DNA of 64,000 nt from Polyodon spathula (GCF_017654505.1 NC_054540.1:39072468-39136467), one strand, 5' to 3'. Positions 39,190 to 50,572 are shown, numbered from the stretch's first letter. The notes: generated by a model not told the origin, from the letters alone. Numbers and translations are program-made.

Positions 39190-39246
39190 AGTACACTGGA
39201 GTGGCAAAGCATAGAAATGCTAGTATAGTAAAAATGTTTTTTAAAT

Positions 39247-39247
<1 letters not shown>

Positions 39248-39298
<51 letters not shown>

Positions 39299-39300
39299 TA
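39248..39300. repeat. (TAT)n microsatellite, LINE tail
   Basis: TAT/ATT trinucleotide array. In minus orientation it is the simple-sequence tail of the L2 element that follows. Confidence 0.9.
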
Positions 39301-39794
39301 TTAGTTTATTTGACAGACACATTTATCTAAGGCGATTTCCAGGTTTAGGGAAACACAGAGATTGGAGATAGGAGGGGCAGTTTGGTGAAGAGAGTGGTAG
39401 GCAAGAACAAGGGTCTTGAATTGAATAGCTAACCAGTAGAGAGTGTGAAGCAGAGGGGTAGCATGAGCGTAGTGAGGTTAGGAGAAAACAAGACGAGCAG
39501 AATAATTTTGAATGAGCTGAAGGGGGCAAATAGCTGAAGCAAAGGAGACCAACAAGGAGAGTTACAGCAGTCTAATCTGGACAGTACAGGAGCTTGGACC
39601 AGGAGTTGAGTGGAGTAAGTAGTGAGAAAAGGACAGATTCCCTAGACGTTATTAAGAAAGAAGCAGCAAGTGCGGTCAGGGAAGACATGTATTGAGAAAA
39701 GGAGAGTAACACCTAGGTTTTTAGCAGAAGCAAAGGGCGAGAGAGTGATAGAGTGAAGGGAGACTGAGATGGAGAGGTCAGAGGAGAGAGGAAG

Positions 39795-40067
39795 CTAAAG
39801 GAAAATAGAGAAGATGAGATTTAGAGGTTCAGTTTGAAGAGATATTGTTATGCTCCAGTTGATATAGCTGAGAGAGTCTGAGATATAGGATGGGATGTGG
39901 GAGTCAAAGGAAGGAAAGCAGAGGAAAATCTGGACATCGTCAGCATAAAGGTAGTAGTAGAAGCCAAAACAGGAGATGAGAGTACCTAGGGAGCGGGTGT
40001 AGAGTGAGAAGAGGAAGGATCCCAGGGCAGATCCTTGAGGCAAAGAAGGGAGAAGAGAGAGAGCCAC
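39795..40067 (-). pseudogene. L2 reverse transcriptase, catalytic part
   Basis: A 90-codon frame with LPQGSALGSFLFSLYT (motif B region) and YYYLYADDVQIFL (motif C, the YADD catalytic box), ending before the thumb. The PQGS and YADD residues are intact. The downstream region is broken. Confidence 0.85.
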
Positions 40068-40298
40068 ACCAAGAAACCTAAAAGGAACTGTTAGAGAGGA
40101 GGAAAACCAGGTAAAAGCAGTGCTGAGATCCCCAGGTCAGAGAGAGAGTAGAGAATAGCATGATCAACAGTGTCAAAGGAAGAAGAGAGGTCAAGGATAA
40201 TTAGAATGGAGGAGAGGGAGGCAGCCTGAGGAGAGATGGTTACAGAGAGGAGGGCGGATTTCATGGAGTGTGCAGGACAGAACCTGGATTGAAGAGGG

Positions 40299-40559
40299 TT
40301 AAGCAGAGAGTGCTCGGTGAGGAAGGAGGCCAGCTGGTGGTGGATAGCTCACTCGAGTTTTGGAGAGGAATGGGAGGAGAGAGACAGGGTGATAGTTCTG
40401 GGCGGAAGAAGGGTCAAGAGAGGGTTTCTTAAGAATGGGTGTGAGGCGAGTAGTTTCAAAGGCTGAGGGAAAGAAACCAGATAGCAGAGAGGTGTTGATT
40501 AGGGAGGAGATAAAAGGAAGAACAGCGGGAGTACATTTTAAATAGGAGGTGTAGTGCAT
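40299..40559 (-). pseudogene. L2 reverse transcriptase, N-terminal part
   Basis: An 86-codon frame with SLINTSLLSGFFPSAFE, TPILKKPSLDPSSAQNYHPV and SLLPFLSKT, the fingers-domain signature of the L2 clade. It changes frame after SKTRVSYPPP, where a frameshift leads on to the part at 39795-40067. Confidence 0.85.
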
Positions 40560-40562
40560 TAA

Positions 40563-40777
40563 GGATAAAGCAACAGTCTAGTTTCTGATAAAATATAGTA
40601 CATATAATGGAACACTAAGGAAGAATGCTATAAACAGTCGCCAAGAAGTAATTGGCAAATCCAGTAATATAAATTACTTGTGCAACATTCATGTATTTCA
40701 GTTTAGAATGACCATGTGCCAAACAAACACTCATGCCAATGTATAAGCTCATTAATTGTTATGCTGATGCAAGTTGA

Positions 40778-40824
<47 letters not shown>

Positions 40825-42117
40825 TGCAAATTATTTATGCATTTTGTCTGAGTTGTTTCCTATTTAAGCAATTTTTTTCCCCAAATAAAAATGCATTTTA
40901 ACTAGAGGTAGGGAGGAACTGAAAAATACCCTGGTATCTAGGTACATTTTCAAGTCATTTTAAGCCCACATCTGGTAGCTTAGCGTTAAACTAATCATAG
41001 TATAAACACACAGGCAGTACCATGATCCTTGAGATCTGCTCTATGTTTTGAGTCTAGAATCTGTTCACAGCCTCTTCTATAGTAGTCTATTCAAACTAAT
41101 TTTATCCAGCTCTGCAGAATACATAAAGAAAGATTACAATTCTGCTAGTAAACAATGAACTGCATAGTTTTAGATGGGTAACCGGGAATTTACTTATGAA
41201 AATATTTTCTTATAAAAGAGGTTATAATGGCCGGAAATCCCTACAAATTCCAAAGCATTTGCTGTTATTGCTGTGGATTTGAGTTCATTATGAATTTGTG
41301 GCCTTTTTTATTTTGACTTTTTTACAATTTTCTTTAGAATTACAAAAATCTTACAAAACAACAATACAAACATTTGTTATCAGATGTTACTCCTATGCAA
41401 TCCTAAGAAAATCTCTAAAACTCAATATTACTTATCTGCCATTATTTTAAAGATTACTTTGGGTATATTACTAAATTTCAGAGTTGTGGACAGCAACAGT
41501 AATTTAAACTAAAGGAACAGTGTATGATTAGAATTGTGTTACAGGTTCCTAGCAGTGGTTATTTGCATGTAAAAACAGTATAGATCTTGAATGATTCACA
41601 ATCAGTACTGACCCCCTTGCATGTAATACTGAAACTTGTGTTTACATCACAGTACTTGCCTTTCCATTTGCATAAACAAGTCCCTCACATGTTGTGTTGC
41701 AATGACTCACAGATTTGGAATGCTGCCAGCTTCACAAATACTTAATCTACAGAGGCCATATCCTAACTCAACTTAGAAATGCATCTGTTTGAAATGGCTC
41801 ATTTCAAAATGGACAACTATATTGTACATATAGGGCAAAAGTTAACAAGTAATACAATACATAGTTAAATAAATATTCCCAGTAATTCTAATATATTGTT
41901 GACTTACAGCCTTCATAGCCACAAATTACATTTAAAACTATTTTATAAACACAAAATAATTCAAAATTTTTTATTGCACATAAAAGAAAACTAGTATCTA
42001 TGATAGAAAGCAAATCCTGTCAGCAAATATGTTGTCACAATTCAGGCTTTTCACTCCTCAATATTAAAGTGTAAGTAACTTCATATGTATTTTATTGTAC
42101 TGCCCCTTAACCTTTTT
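40563..42117. other. Intronic stretch with a GT microsatellite
   Basis: No gene seen. AT-rich, apart from the (GT)n array listed separately. Confidence 0.5.
40780..40823. repeat. (GT)n microsatellite
   Basis: About 22 uninterrupted TG repeats. Confidence 0.95.
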
Positions 42118-42386
42118 ATAATAATTATATAATATAGCGCCTTTCATAGTGGACCACCATCACAAAGTGCTTTACAGAGGTAGGCTGTGAACTGTGCATT
42201 ATATGCAAAGTCACTTACAATAGGACATTGATTTAACATTTCATCTGCAGGATGGAGCACAAGGAAGTTAAGTGACTTGCTTAGGGTCACACAGTGAGTC
42301 AGTCACTGGCAGATTTGGATTTGAACTGGTGACCTTCTGTTTAAAAGTCTGGGACTTTAACTACAAGACCATACTGCCACCTTTTA
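42118..42386 (+). repeat. SINE/L2-MIR-type repeat
   Basis: Starts with the TATAGCGCCTTTCATAGTGG-type head and CAAAGTGCTTTACAGAGGTA. It continues to AAGTGACTTGCTTAGGGTCA plus CACAGTGAGTCAG, then a GGATTTGAACTGGTGACC-type 3' domain. These are the conserved blocks of widespread vertebrate repeats related to MIR/L2. A similar head appears at about 62215-62265. No coding. Confidence 0.65.
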
Positions 42387-44025
42387 TGATTTGTACACTC
42401 ATTCTTAGTGGTTCTTATTGCAACTACTGAAATAGTGTGTTTCTGAAATCCATTTTACGATGCTTTCATCAGTGTGTGAGGTGTTCTTCAGTTCTAGTTG
42501 CCTCTCATAAGCTATGTAACATAGGCTAGATTATCCAAAGTACTGTCCAGAAGTAAGCAGCAGTGCCATCTAGTGATCTGCTCTGGATGGGGCTGGCACT
42601 TACTAATTTAAAGACACTTTGGCAAATCCATGGATGTCAAGTCTCAAGGTTTTTTCACAATTTTGAGAGTCTCCCAGCCATGCTATGGATTCTCACGTTT
42701 TAGCATAAGTTTGTAATTGTTTTTTATTGTTTGTGAGGCTGCGAAACCCTTTATATATGATACAGCAATAAATCCAATGCAACTATCCAAGCGGATTATT
42801 TCTTTTTTTTTTGGGGGGGGGGGGGGGGGGTCACCTTGAAGAGGTGTACATTACCATTCTATATTTCTGTACCTGCTACGCAAACTCCCCCCTTACTCCA
42901 AAGATTGAAATGCCTTGTTCTCTCAAACTGACGGCTTGTGTGCGCAAGTCTTCTATGTTTCTGTACACAACACGTCATTACTCGGGCAGAGTCAAAGAAG
43001 AGGCTGTCAGACTGTCACTCTCTCGTTAACACAGAAAATAACAAAAATAAAAGAGAAATGGACATCAATTAGAATTTAACATTCACACACTAACTGAACA
43101 TCAATAAAAAAGCTATATTACACTTATTTTCTCAGTATTTACAAAGAAATGTGTAGATGTAGTCTTTTTGAATAATTTACATGTTAAACCATATCACAAA
43201 TAAACATTCACTGTTAAATGTCACTTTTTTAGTGTGTGTGTAGTGTACCTAGACTATTTCTTTGTTTTATTTATTTTATTTTATCTCCACAAAAGGAGCA
43301 AAAGCAGACAGTATTTTCTTTCATGACCAGCGAGTTTTTTTAATTTATTTTTTATTTACTTGTGCTGTATTCGTGTCATCTGCTTTGCTCCCAGAGTGCA
43401 TAGCTCTTAAGTATAGGTCACTGGCATAGCTGTCAGCCATGTGTAAAAATCTTGATCTGTCACCAGCAATCTAAAATAAATCTAATTGAAGTTTTGTTCC
43501 AAAAATGAGTACAAATCATGTGTGATTTTTGGGGAATTCAACGTGAGTTTATTTAGCTGCACAAGTTTATGTTTCATGATTTCAACTCAGCTTAGCTCTT
43601 TGGTACAAGAGTCAGGCCAAGTAGCTGGATCATAAAAGTCACACAAAGGATCCTGACTGGGTACCGGGTCTACAATACATGATTCAGTGCCTTGTACTTT
43701 CTGTTGTTGTACATTTCCAATCCGATGTCTCTGATTCACGTCTTTCCTCTGGCTCGACTGTTTATTTTTTGTGCGAGGAGGAGGCTAGCAGTTCCGCTGC
43801 CGCACTATACTTCCATCTGTTGTTGTTGGCCCACTTTCAAACCATTTACTGTACACTTTTTAATTTTTTTTTTTAGCATTTTCTGCTTCTTTTTGGGAAA
43901 TTTCTAGATATCTTTTCTGTTCTTTTTGCTTTGAGCAACACAAGGTTTTGATGGCATATTCGATATACCATATGTTATGTACTTATTACCACAACTGTAG
44001 AAAAGTTTGCTTACTTCCACTGAGC

Positions 44026-44058
<33 letters not shown>

Positions 44059-44326
44059 CCAGACAAGTCTATTATTGAAAATTGGGGTGTGATATAGGAG
44101 TTCGCACAGAGAATTAAAGTTGGCTGATAGGCCTGTGTTTATTTTTTTCTGAGGTATTTGTGATTATATGCCCCCGGTAATTTGAACTGTTGTTTTTTAA
44201 TCGACACTGACCTATTATAAAGTTTCACACTGAGTCCCGCCTACGTAACTCTGATTTGATAATGTGTGTTTTGACTAGAATATATTTGGTATGGGCCCCA
44301 GCAGATGCTGGGCCCGGGTGCAGCCG
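42387..44326. other. Intronic stretch with homopolymer tracts
   Basis: Holds a T-run/G-run junction (18 consecutive G at about 42813-42830) and a 28-base T run (44028-44055). No exon recognised. The small frames at 43679-43907 are not supported. Confidence 0.5.
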
Positions 44327-45908
44327 CTGTACAGTATTCATCGCATCCCTCGCGCCCCCCTGATGCCAACCCTGCACTGTACAGTATTCATCACATCCCT
44401 CTCGCCCCCCCGATGCTAGCTCTGCACTGTACAGTATTCATCGCATCCCTCGCGCCCCCCCGATGCCAGCCCTGCACTGTACAGTATTTATCACATCCCT
44501 CTCGCCTCCTCTGATGCCAACCCTGCACTGTACAGTATTCATCACATCCCTCGCGCCCCCCTGATGCCGGCCCTGCACTGTACAGTATTCATCGCATCCC
44601 TCGCGCCCCCGATGCCGGCTCTGCACTGTACAGTATTCATCGCATCCCTCGCGCCCCCCTGACGCCGGCTCTGCACTGTACAGTATTCATCGCATCCCTC
44701 GCGCCCCCCTGACGCCGGCCCTGCACTGCCAGTATTCATCGCATCCCTCGCGCCCCCCTGACGCCGGCCCTGCACTGTACAGTATTCATCGCATCCCTCG
44801 CGCCCCCCTGACGCCGGCCCTGCACTGTACAGTATTCATCGCATCCCTCGCGCCCCCCTGACGCCGGCTCTGCACTGTACAGTATTCATCGCATCCCTCG
44901 CGCCCCCCTGACGCCGGCCCTGCACTGTACAGTATTCATCGCATCCCTCGCGCCCCCCTGACGCCGGCCCTGCACTGTACAGTATTCATCGCATCCCTCG
45001 CGCCCCCCTGACGCCGGCCCTGCACTGTACAGTATTCATCGCATCCCTCGCGCCCCCCTGACGCCGGCCCTGCACTGCACAGTATTCATCGCATCCCTCG
45101 CGCCCCCCCGACGCCGGCCCTGCACTGTACAGTATTCATCGCACCCCTCGCGCCCCCCTGACGCCGGCCCTGCACTGCACAGTATTCATCGCATCCCTCG
45201 CGCCCCCCTGACGCCGGCCCTGCACTGTACAGTATTCATCGCATCCCTCGCGCCCCCCTGACGCCGGCCCTGCACTGTACAGTATTCATCGCATCCCTCG
45301 CGCCCCCCTGACGCCGGCCCTGCACTGTACAGTATTCATCGCATCCCTCGCGCCCCCCTGACGCCGGCCCTGCACTGTACAGTATTCATCGCATCCCTCG
45401 CGCCCCCCTGACGCCGGCCCTGCACTGTACAGTATTCATCGCATCCCTCGCGCCCCCCTGACGCCGGCCCTGCACTGTACAGTATTCATCGCATCCCTCG
45501 CGCCCCCCTGACGCCGGCCCTGCACTGTACAGTATTCATCGCATCCCTCGCGCCCCCCTGACGCCGGCTCTGCACTGTACAGTATTCATCGCATCCCTCG
45601 CGCCCCCCTGACGCCGGCCCTGCACTGTACAGTATTCATCGCATCCCTCGCGCCCCCCTGACGCCGGCCCTGCACTGCACAGTATTCATCGCATCCCTCG
45701 CGCCCCCCTGATGCCGGCCCTGCACTGCACAGTATTCATCGCATCCCTCGCGCCCCCCTGACGCCGGCTCTGCACTGTACAGTATTCATCGCATCCCTCG
45801 CGCCCCCCTGACGCCGGCCCTGCACTGCACAGTATGCATCGCATCCCTCGCGCCCCCCCGACGCCGGCCCTGCACTGCACAGTACATCGCATGCGCCCCC
45901 CTGATGCA
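44327..45908. repeat. 50-bp GC-rich minisatellite, about 31-32 units
   Basis: The unit runs TGCACTGTACAGTATTCATC, GCATCCCTCGCGCCCCCCTG, ACGCCGGCCC. Central units (about 44760-45700) are almost identical and exactly 50 bp. Units at the left edge vary in length and carry CG-to-TG/CA changes, and the last unit at the right edge is truncated. Each unit holds five CpG sites. Because 50 is not a multiple of three, the open frames here (for example 44542-44775 minus) are chance periodic translations of one repeat, not genes. Confidence 0.97.
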
Positions 45909-46098
45909 GACTGATTACTTTCAGCAACTTTGTTTAGAATGTTGCAAAAATCAAACAGAATGCAGACTGATTACCACAACTTTGTTTAGGCACAGTGCTC
46001 TCTTCTCTAAAGCCAGGAATGAGGCTTTGAATGAACTTTGAATAAGTAACTGTGAACAAGTTACTGAACCATCAGCAGTATTAGCACATGTAGGCTAC

Positions 46099-46675
46099 TG
46101 TGACGGGGTACTCCCCACCCCTGTGCAAATTATGTTTTGTATTATTTTGTATTTGTATTATTATTTTAAAATATATTGTTTAATTTGTATAAAGCGTGCC
46201 GTTTTGTTATTGCTTTAGCATCTCGTGAGAATGCGTGATTGTTGGCTAGTAATTATGGAATTGGCTGGCAGTTCTGCAGATTTATTAAACCTGTGTACAA
46301 TGTGGCTGAGTGGTTAATAAGATAATTAGTAGCCAGTTAATCCCTCAGCCATAATGTAAAAGACCTGCAGCTTAGGCTGCATGGGGTGGGTTGTCCAGAG
46401 GAGAAAAGAGACAAGTAAGAAACAGAAACAGAAACAGAAACTAAAAACAAAACAAAACAAACCAAAAAAACCCCACAATTGCTATGTATGCTGGTTTTGC
46501 AGCCAGCATACTACTTGTTACTGTTTGTGTTCCGTTTTGATTATTTTGGCCCACATGCCCTTTGTTTTATGTGTATTGTTTTTGTTTTGTACCAACCTTT
46601 TATTTTGTAATTCAGTGTGCCACAGCGCTTCCAATTACCCTTTTGTGGTTTCCAGTCACATGTTATCTTTGCACA
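46099..46675 (+). mobile_element. Solo LTR, target duplication GCTAC
   Basis: Begins TGTGACGGGGTACTCCCC and ends TTTGCACA. It is flanked by GCTAC on both sides (46094-46098 and 46676-46680). A TAAAAGACCTGC block at about 46357 corresponds to the TATA position in the related LTRs. The 3' border is slightly ambiguous, because an earlier AGTCACA at 46654-46660 would also suit the family end. Confidence 0.72.
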
Positions 46676-46680
46676 GCTAC

Positions 46681-47300
46681 TTATTATTTTTGATTACTAA
46701 CACTTTTTTAAATTTATATTTTACTTTTGAAAATAAATTTAAGGAGCTAACGGTAATTTAAATACTGAAACTTACACAAACATGCACTCAAATGCTAATT
46801 GAAAAATAAAACATTTCCGGTACTTCTGTTCTTTTACATTCTTTAAAAGCAGTACACAAGCCAAGCTCGCTTTTGTGTACAAGTACCTGAACTGAAGAAC
46901 AGCTCCATGTACACTGAGTAGAGAATTTTTATTTATTTATTTATTTTATATTTTTTAGAACAGGTATTTATGCTATTGGAAATACCCACGATGACTACCA
47001 GACCACAGATGGAATTCTGAGTAGACCACATTACTCATGGAATATTGAGGAAAACATTTGTATTCATGAGCAACAAAAACTAGTGCTGCATAAAATCATA
47101 AAAAAAAAAAAAAACTTGAAATGTTATTTTTTTCAACGATTCCATTTTCTAATAGCAATAGAACCCACAAAAGAGGGCTCCACCATTTGTTACGTCCCTT
47201 CTCGTTATGTTAAATGCTCTTACATTCGGCTCTTTTAATGGCCCTCTTCTTTGGGTAATGTGCTTAATTAGAATAATGTATCAGAGCTCATATTTTACCT
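46681..47300. other. Intronic stretch, no gene seen
   Basis: AT-rich, with a TTTA repeat near 46930 and an A run at 47100-47113. Confidence 0.5.
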
Positions 47301-47618
47301 GCTGTATTCCACATCACAGAAAACCCCAATTCATGCCATCAACTGTACCGTTTTGTGTTTTTGCCATGATTGATGTGTTCTCCATATCAGTAAGCTTGAC
47401 ATGGCCTGTTTCACAAAGTCATACCTGAGGTACCTCTTAGAATTCCATTCAACTGCAAAGTCAGTTCAAAACAGTGAAATCACAATGGGCCGCGCATCTC
47501 AGCCACCTAACAGTATTCTCATCCTGAACCTTTTCCCTCTTTTCAATGAAAATGACAAGATAATATACCTGAAAATGAAACGCTGGTAACGATTAGATAG
47601 GAAATATAGCTGGACAAT
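47301..47618 (+). repeat. Dispersed repeat X, forward copy
   Basis: From GCTGTATTCCACATCACAGA to GGAAATATAGCTGGACAAT this block matches 51191-51507 in reverse complement, with scattered differences. Its flanks do not match those of the other copy. There is no coding sequence shared between the copies and no family name I can give. Confidence 0.85.
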
Positions 47619-48009
47619 ATACGTGTACTGTATATGGTTTTGCAATATAAAAATCACGATAGTCTAATAGGCTGAGCTTTTGCAAAATAAAAATCATTAG
47701 AATGATTTTGTTTTTACAGATTTACATCACATCACTTCCTGTGCAGCATGTACTGTATAAGGAACCCAACTGGCCCTGAATCCTGTGTTCTGCATAATAA
47801 GTGAATGCAAGGCTCAGATGGTTTCATAACACCTTCTGACAGAAATACAATGGGTCTTGGTTGTGAGGGCATTAAGCATCAAGAACAGACTTCTTTGGAT
47901 AGGGTGGCTCGACAGTTCATTTCCAGGGTCGGGAAGTTGGTCAGTCTGGAAGAAGGCGAGCCTCCGTTGCAAGAACGTATTGACCAGGAAGGGAAATGAC
48001 GTAGCAACT
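47619..48009. other. Non-coding stretch upstream of a promoter-like block
   Basis: Contains the small frames 47805-47999 (plus) and 47814-48062 (minus), neither recognisable. Confidence 0.4.
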
Positions 48010-48100
48010 GCAAATTGTAGAGACAGCTGCACTTGTTTACCAAGGGTCATGCGTGACAGCATAAAAGGGGCCGGAGAATCGCAATCAGTTCCTTCACTTG
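48010..48100 (+). promoter_or_regulatory. TATA-containing promoter-like block
   Basis: An ATGACGTAGCAAC (CRE/ATF-like) site at about 47996 and GGTCATGCGTGACAG near 48045 precede CATAAAAGGGGCCGG, a good TATA box, at about 48060. Initiator-like pyrimidine-rich sequence follows. It is on the strand opposite to kcnq1. No gene follows in any frame, so it is more likely the U3 region of an unrecognised LTR than a host promoter. Confidence 0.35.
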
Positions 48101-49446
48101 GTTTTGTTTATTAGAGACTGGAAGGACCTTGAGAGTCCCCAGTGAAAATTGCAACTGCATTCGTGAGTGTTTTGTTGGTTTGTGCTTGTTAGTAATTGTC
48201 TTGTTCGTAAACCACCAGACAGCTAACACATATCCGGAGCAGTACTTGAAGCTCATTTCAGTGATATGATTGACACATTCATTAAAGCTAATTGGCATAT
48301 TCCATATCCATGGCATGTATTTTCAATGTCATTAGAATCCATTGGGGATCCATTATTAATTTAACATGTTATAACAAACATGAAAGCAATATTGAAAGAA
48401 TGCTTTTTGAAAAAAAAAAAAAGTGGAGCTTATTGTTCTTTCACACAGCAAATATAAACTGCAGTGGTCTTATATTTCCAGGACCAACATAAGGCTAATT
48501 TGCGTGTCCCAAACGTGGTACAATATGGTTGTGCTTATATGCAAAGAATGTTATGTTTTTATTGCCGTATTTTAGGGTTTTTACATGACATCAGGGACTG
48601 AGACAGGCCTTGATCTCAAGAAACTTAAGCTTTGATCAAGAGTGGGGAATTTTTTGCAACTAAATACCCACAATAAGAGTTGCAGCCACACATATGAAGA
48701 TCAAACAAACAATAATTGACAACAATGAGAAATAAGAAGCTTGTTTTTCAAGCTCTTGTTCCAGAATCATGAATAACAAAAGGAAAATGAAGCACATCTG
48801 TAGTGCAGTTGTGTCCCCTGAGCCCATCACACTTGCAAGCTCCCTCCCCTAGCCTCTGTCGAGCTGAAGGAATGCTGTGGTTAGTGACCAGGGATAGCAT
48901 GACACACACTGAGTAGAAACTCATTCTACAGTTACCAAGGAACAACAGGTCTTATAGCAACTAAACATTTCACACCTGGATAAAACACATCATTTTCAAT
49001 TTGATCCACTGATTCTAAAGTAAGACAAAAATGTCCCACCTACTTAGTAAACTGGTTAAAAGGACACTGCTGGGAAAACACTCCACTGTGGTTTATATGT
49101 AGTAACAATAGGCAAAAGAATGCCTGATGTTCCAAAATAAATACATTTCATAATTCTTTACATTAATTTATAGAATAATAAAAGCAACCAGGATGGCTTC
49201 AGGAGATGCAGGTTTTTCATGTTGATATCCGTAGTATGTAAGGAGAGATTACAATTTGCTTACAGACTAAATGTTGGGTGCTTTAGAGTATCTTGGTAAA
49301 ATATCCATACCAGTGTGGTACCATATTTAGTCTGTGCAATGTCTCCTCCTTATCTGCTGTGTTTCCATTACTAGTACTGATGTAATCTGCTAATACTTAT
49401 GCTGGAGAGTATACTGGTATTGCAATAGTATCCAAGGGCCCCAAAG
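48101..49446. other. Intronic stretch, no gene seen
   Basis: No exon, RNA gene or known repeat recognised. An A run lies at 48411-48422. Confidence 0.5.
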
Positions 49447-49790
49447 TGGCTCATTTGGGAGAGGCATAGTGTGCAGCACGAGTCATACAGTAGGGGAGCA
49501 CAGGTTTGCATCCTGTGCAAAGTTACCAATAATTGCTGGGGATTTCACTTGGAATGGGTTAGAGAAAATCAGCAAGGACTGGTTCACTTCAATGTGCTAC
49601 AGTGGACCCTAGTGGCTGGGCACCTGGTGAGCTCAAAGCAGAAACCTAAAGGGATGACCATTGTCTTTCAGGGCCCTGTAGCTCATAGAGTTCCTGGGTC
49701 TAAATAACCAATTGCTTTGTTGTGGGATCAGGGGAAGCCTGAGCTGCTATGGGGCATGCTGAAGTGAGGGAACATAATTGTGCATTTTAA
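49447..49790 (+). repeat. tRNA-derived SINE
   Basis: A GTGGCTCATTTGGGAG A-box-like element at about 49447 and GGTTTGCATCC (B box) at about 49503 form an RNA polymerase III internal promoter. A unique body and an AT-rich end near 49790 follow. The A-to-B spacing suits a tRNA with a long variable arm. No exact source tRNA or SINE family was assigned, and the ends are approximate. Confidence 0.6.
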
Positions 49791-50534
49791 GTTGTGGAAA
49801 AACATGAGGGCAATTACTTGGGCATACTAAATGTATATAAAATATTTTAAAGCATTGCCTTTTGCACACAAATATAACACTCACAAAGGGACGAAAATCA
49901 AACTTTGATTTACTAGCACACATGGTAGAAATGTATGTGGAGTGCACTGCTCACTTTGAATTAGGCTTGTCAACAGACCCAGTACCCAGTAAGGATTGTC
50001 TCACATCCTAACAAAAACAAAAAGACCTGGTAGAGCCTGGTGATTATGGCGATTTCTGAAGGGGTATTGAATTTCTCCTTCCCACAATGAAGAACTCGAG
50101 GGCAAGGGAGGTGCTGAAGCCGGATTTATAATTCATTGAGTAATAGGATTTTGTACTGTTAGGCAGGATTAAGCACGTTAAGAAAGAACCTATTAATTTC
50201 GGCCCGTCAGCAGGTCACAAAACTACATAGTGGCATTTGTTATTTGAAGCAATTCATGGGATTACTCGATAGCTGAGGGCACCTTTCACTCCCCCAGTCA
50301 TAAAGTGTCTCCGTTATACATTGATATTTGGATTAAATTGGCTTCTTTTAATACATTCCTATAATCCTAGCACATGAGTCTTTGTAAGGCCTTGAGAGGG
50401 GCGCTGGGACAATTAAAAACACCTCCTTGTTAAGCCCTAAGCATGACCTTGGATGACGTATGGTTGAGCTTAATGTTTTATTTCACTGACGCTATATAAA
50501 GATGCTGACTCAGCAAGTCTAAACTGACAGACCA
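49791..50534. other. Unique stretch upstream of DIRS copy B
   Basis: Non-repetitive sequence with no exon, of mixed composition. It ends with a TATA-like CTATATAAAG and a perfect MARE (separate entry). Confidence 0.45.
50503..50515. promoter_or_regulatory. Perfect 13-bp MAF recognition element
   Basis: TGCTGACTCAGCA is the palindromic T-MARE consensus bound by large and small Maf and Maf/Nrf/Bach dimers. It lies 19 bases upstream of the DIRS copy B left end and just after a TATA-like CTATATAAAG. Whether it is used cannot be told from sequence. Confidence 0.5.
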
Positions 50535-50537
50535 GCT

Positions 50538-50572
50538 CCCTTTCAATTTAAAGACAACCAACAATACTTTTT
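50538..50572 (+). repeat. Left inverted terminal repeat of DIRS copy B
   Basis: Imperfect reverse complement of 56734-56768, for example GACAACCAACAATACTTTT against AAAAGTATTGTTGTTGGTC. Confidence 0.85.

Larger units (their letters stand above)
39301..40562 (-). mobile_element. L2-type LINE fragment
   Basis: The minus-strand 3' end reads GAAATCGCCTTAGATAAATG near the tail, the L2 3' hallmark. The coding part is a decayed RT. A frame at 40559-40299 carries INTSLLSGFFPSAFETTRLT and PILKKPSLDP...QNYHPVSLLP. A frame at 40067-39795 carries LPQGSALGSFLFSLYTRSLG, with the catalytic box YADDVQIFL. The purine-rich plus strand reflects this minus-strand coding. Frameshifts and stops separate the pieces, and the 5' end including the endonuclease is missing. 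Young L2 copies move by target-primed reverse transcription; this one is inert. Confidence 0.88.

Noticed and set aside
44327..45908. CRISPR-like array
   Set aside because: Units are directly tandem with no unique spacers, the whole 50 bp is repeated, and the context is a vertebrate intron. It is a minisatellite.
44542..45927. Minus-strand repeat proteins (GGARDAMNTVQCRAG-type)
   Set aside because: The 50-bp period is not a multiple of three, so the translation rotates through three frames. No start context, splice sites or family match.
46381..46761. 126-codon plus-strand protein
   Set aside because: The frame overlaps the TATA-to-AATAAA part of a solo LTR and starts with a Lys/Gln low-complexity run. 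Non-coding.
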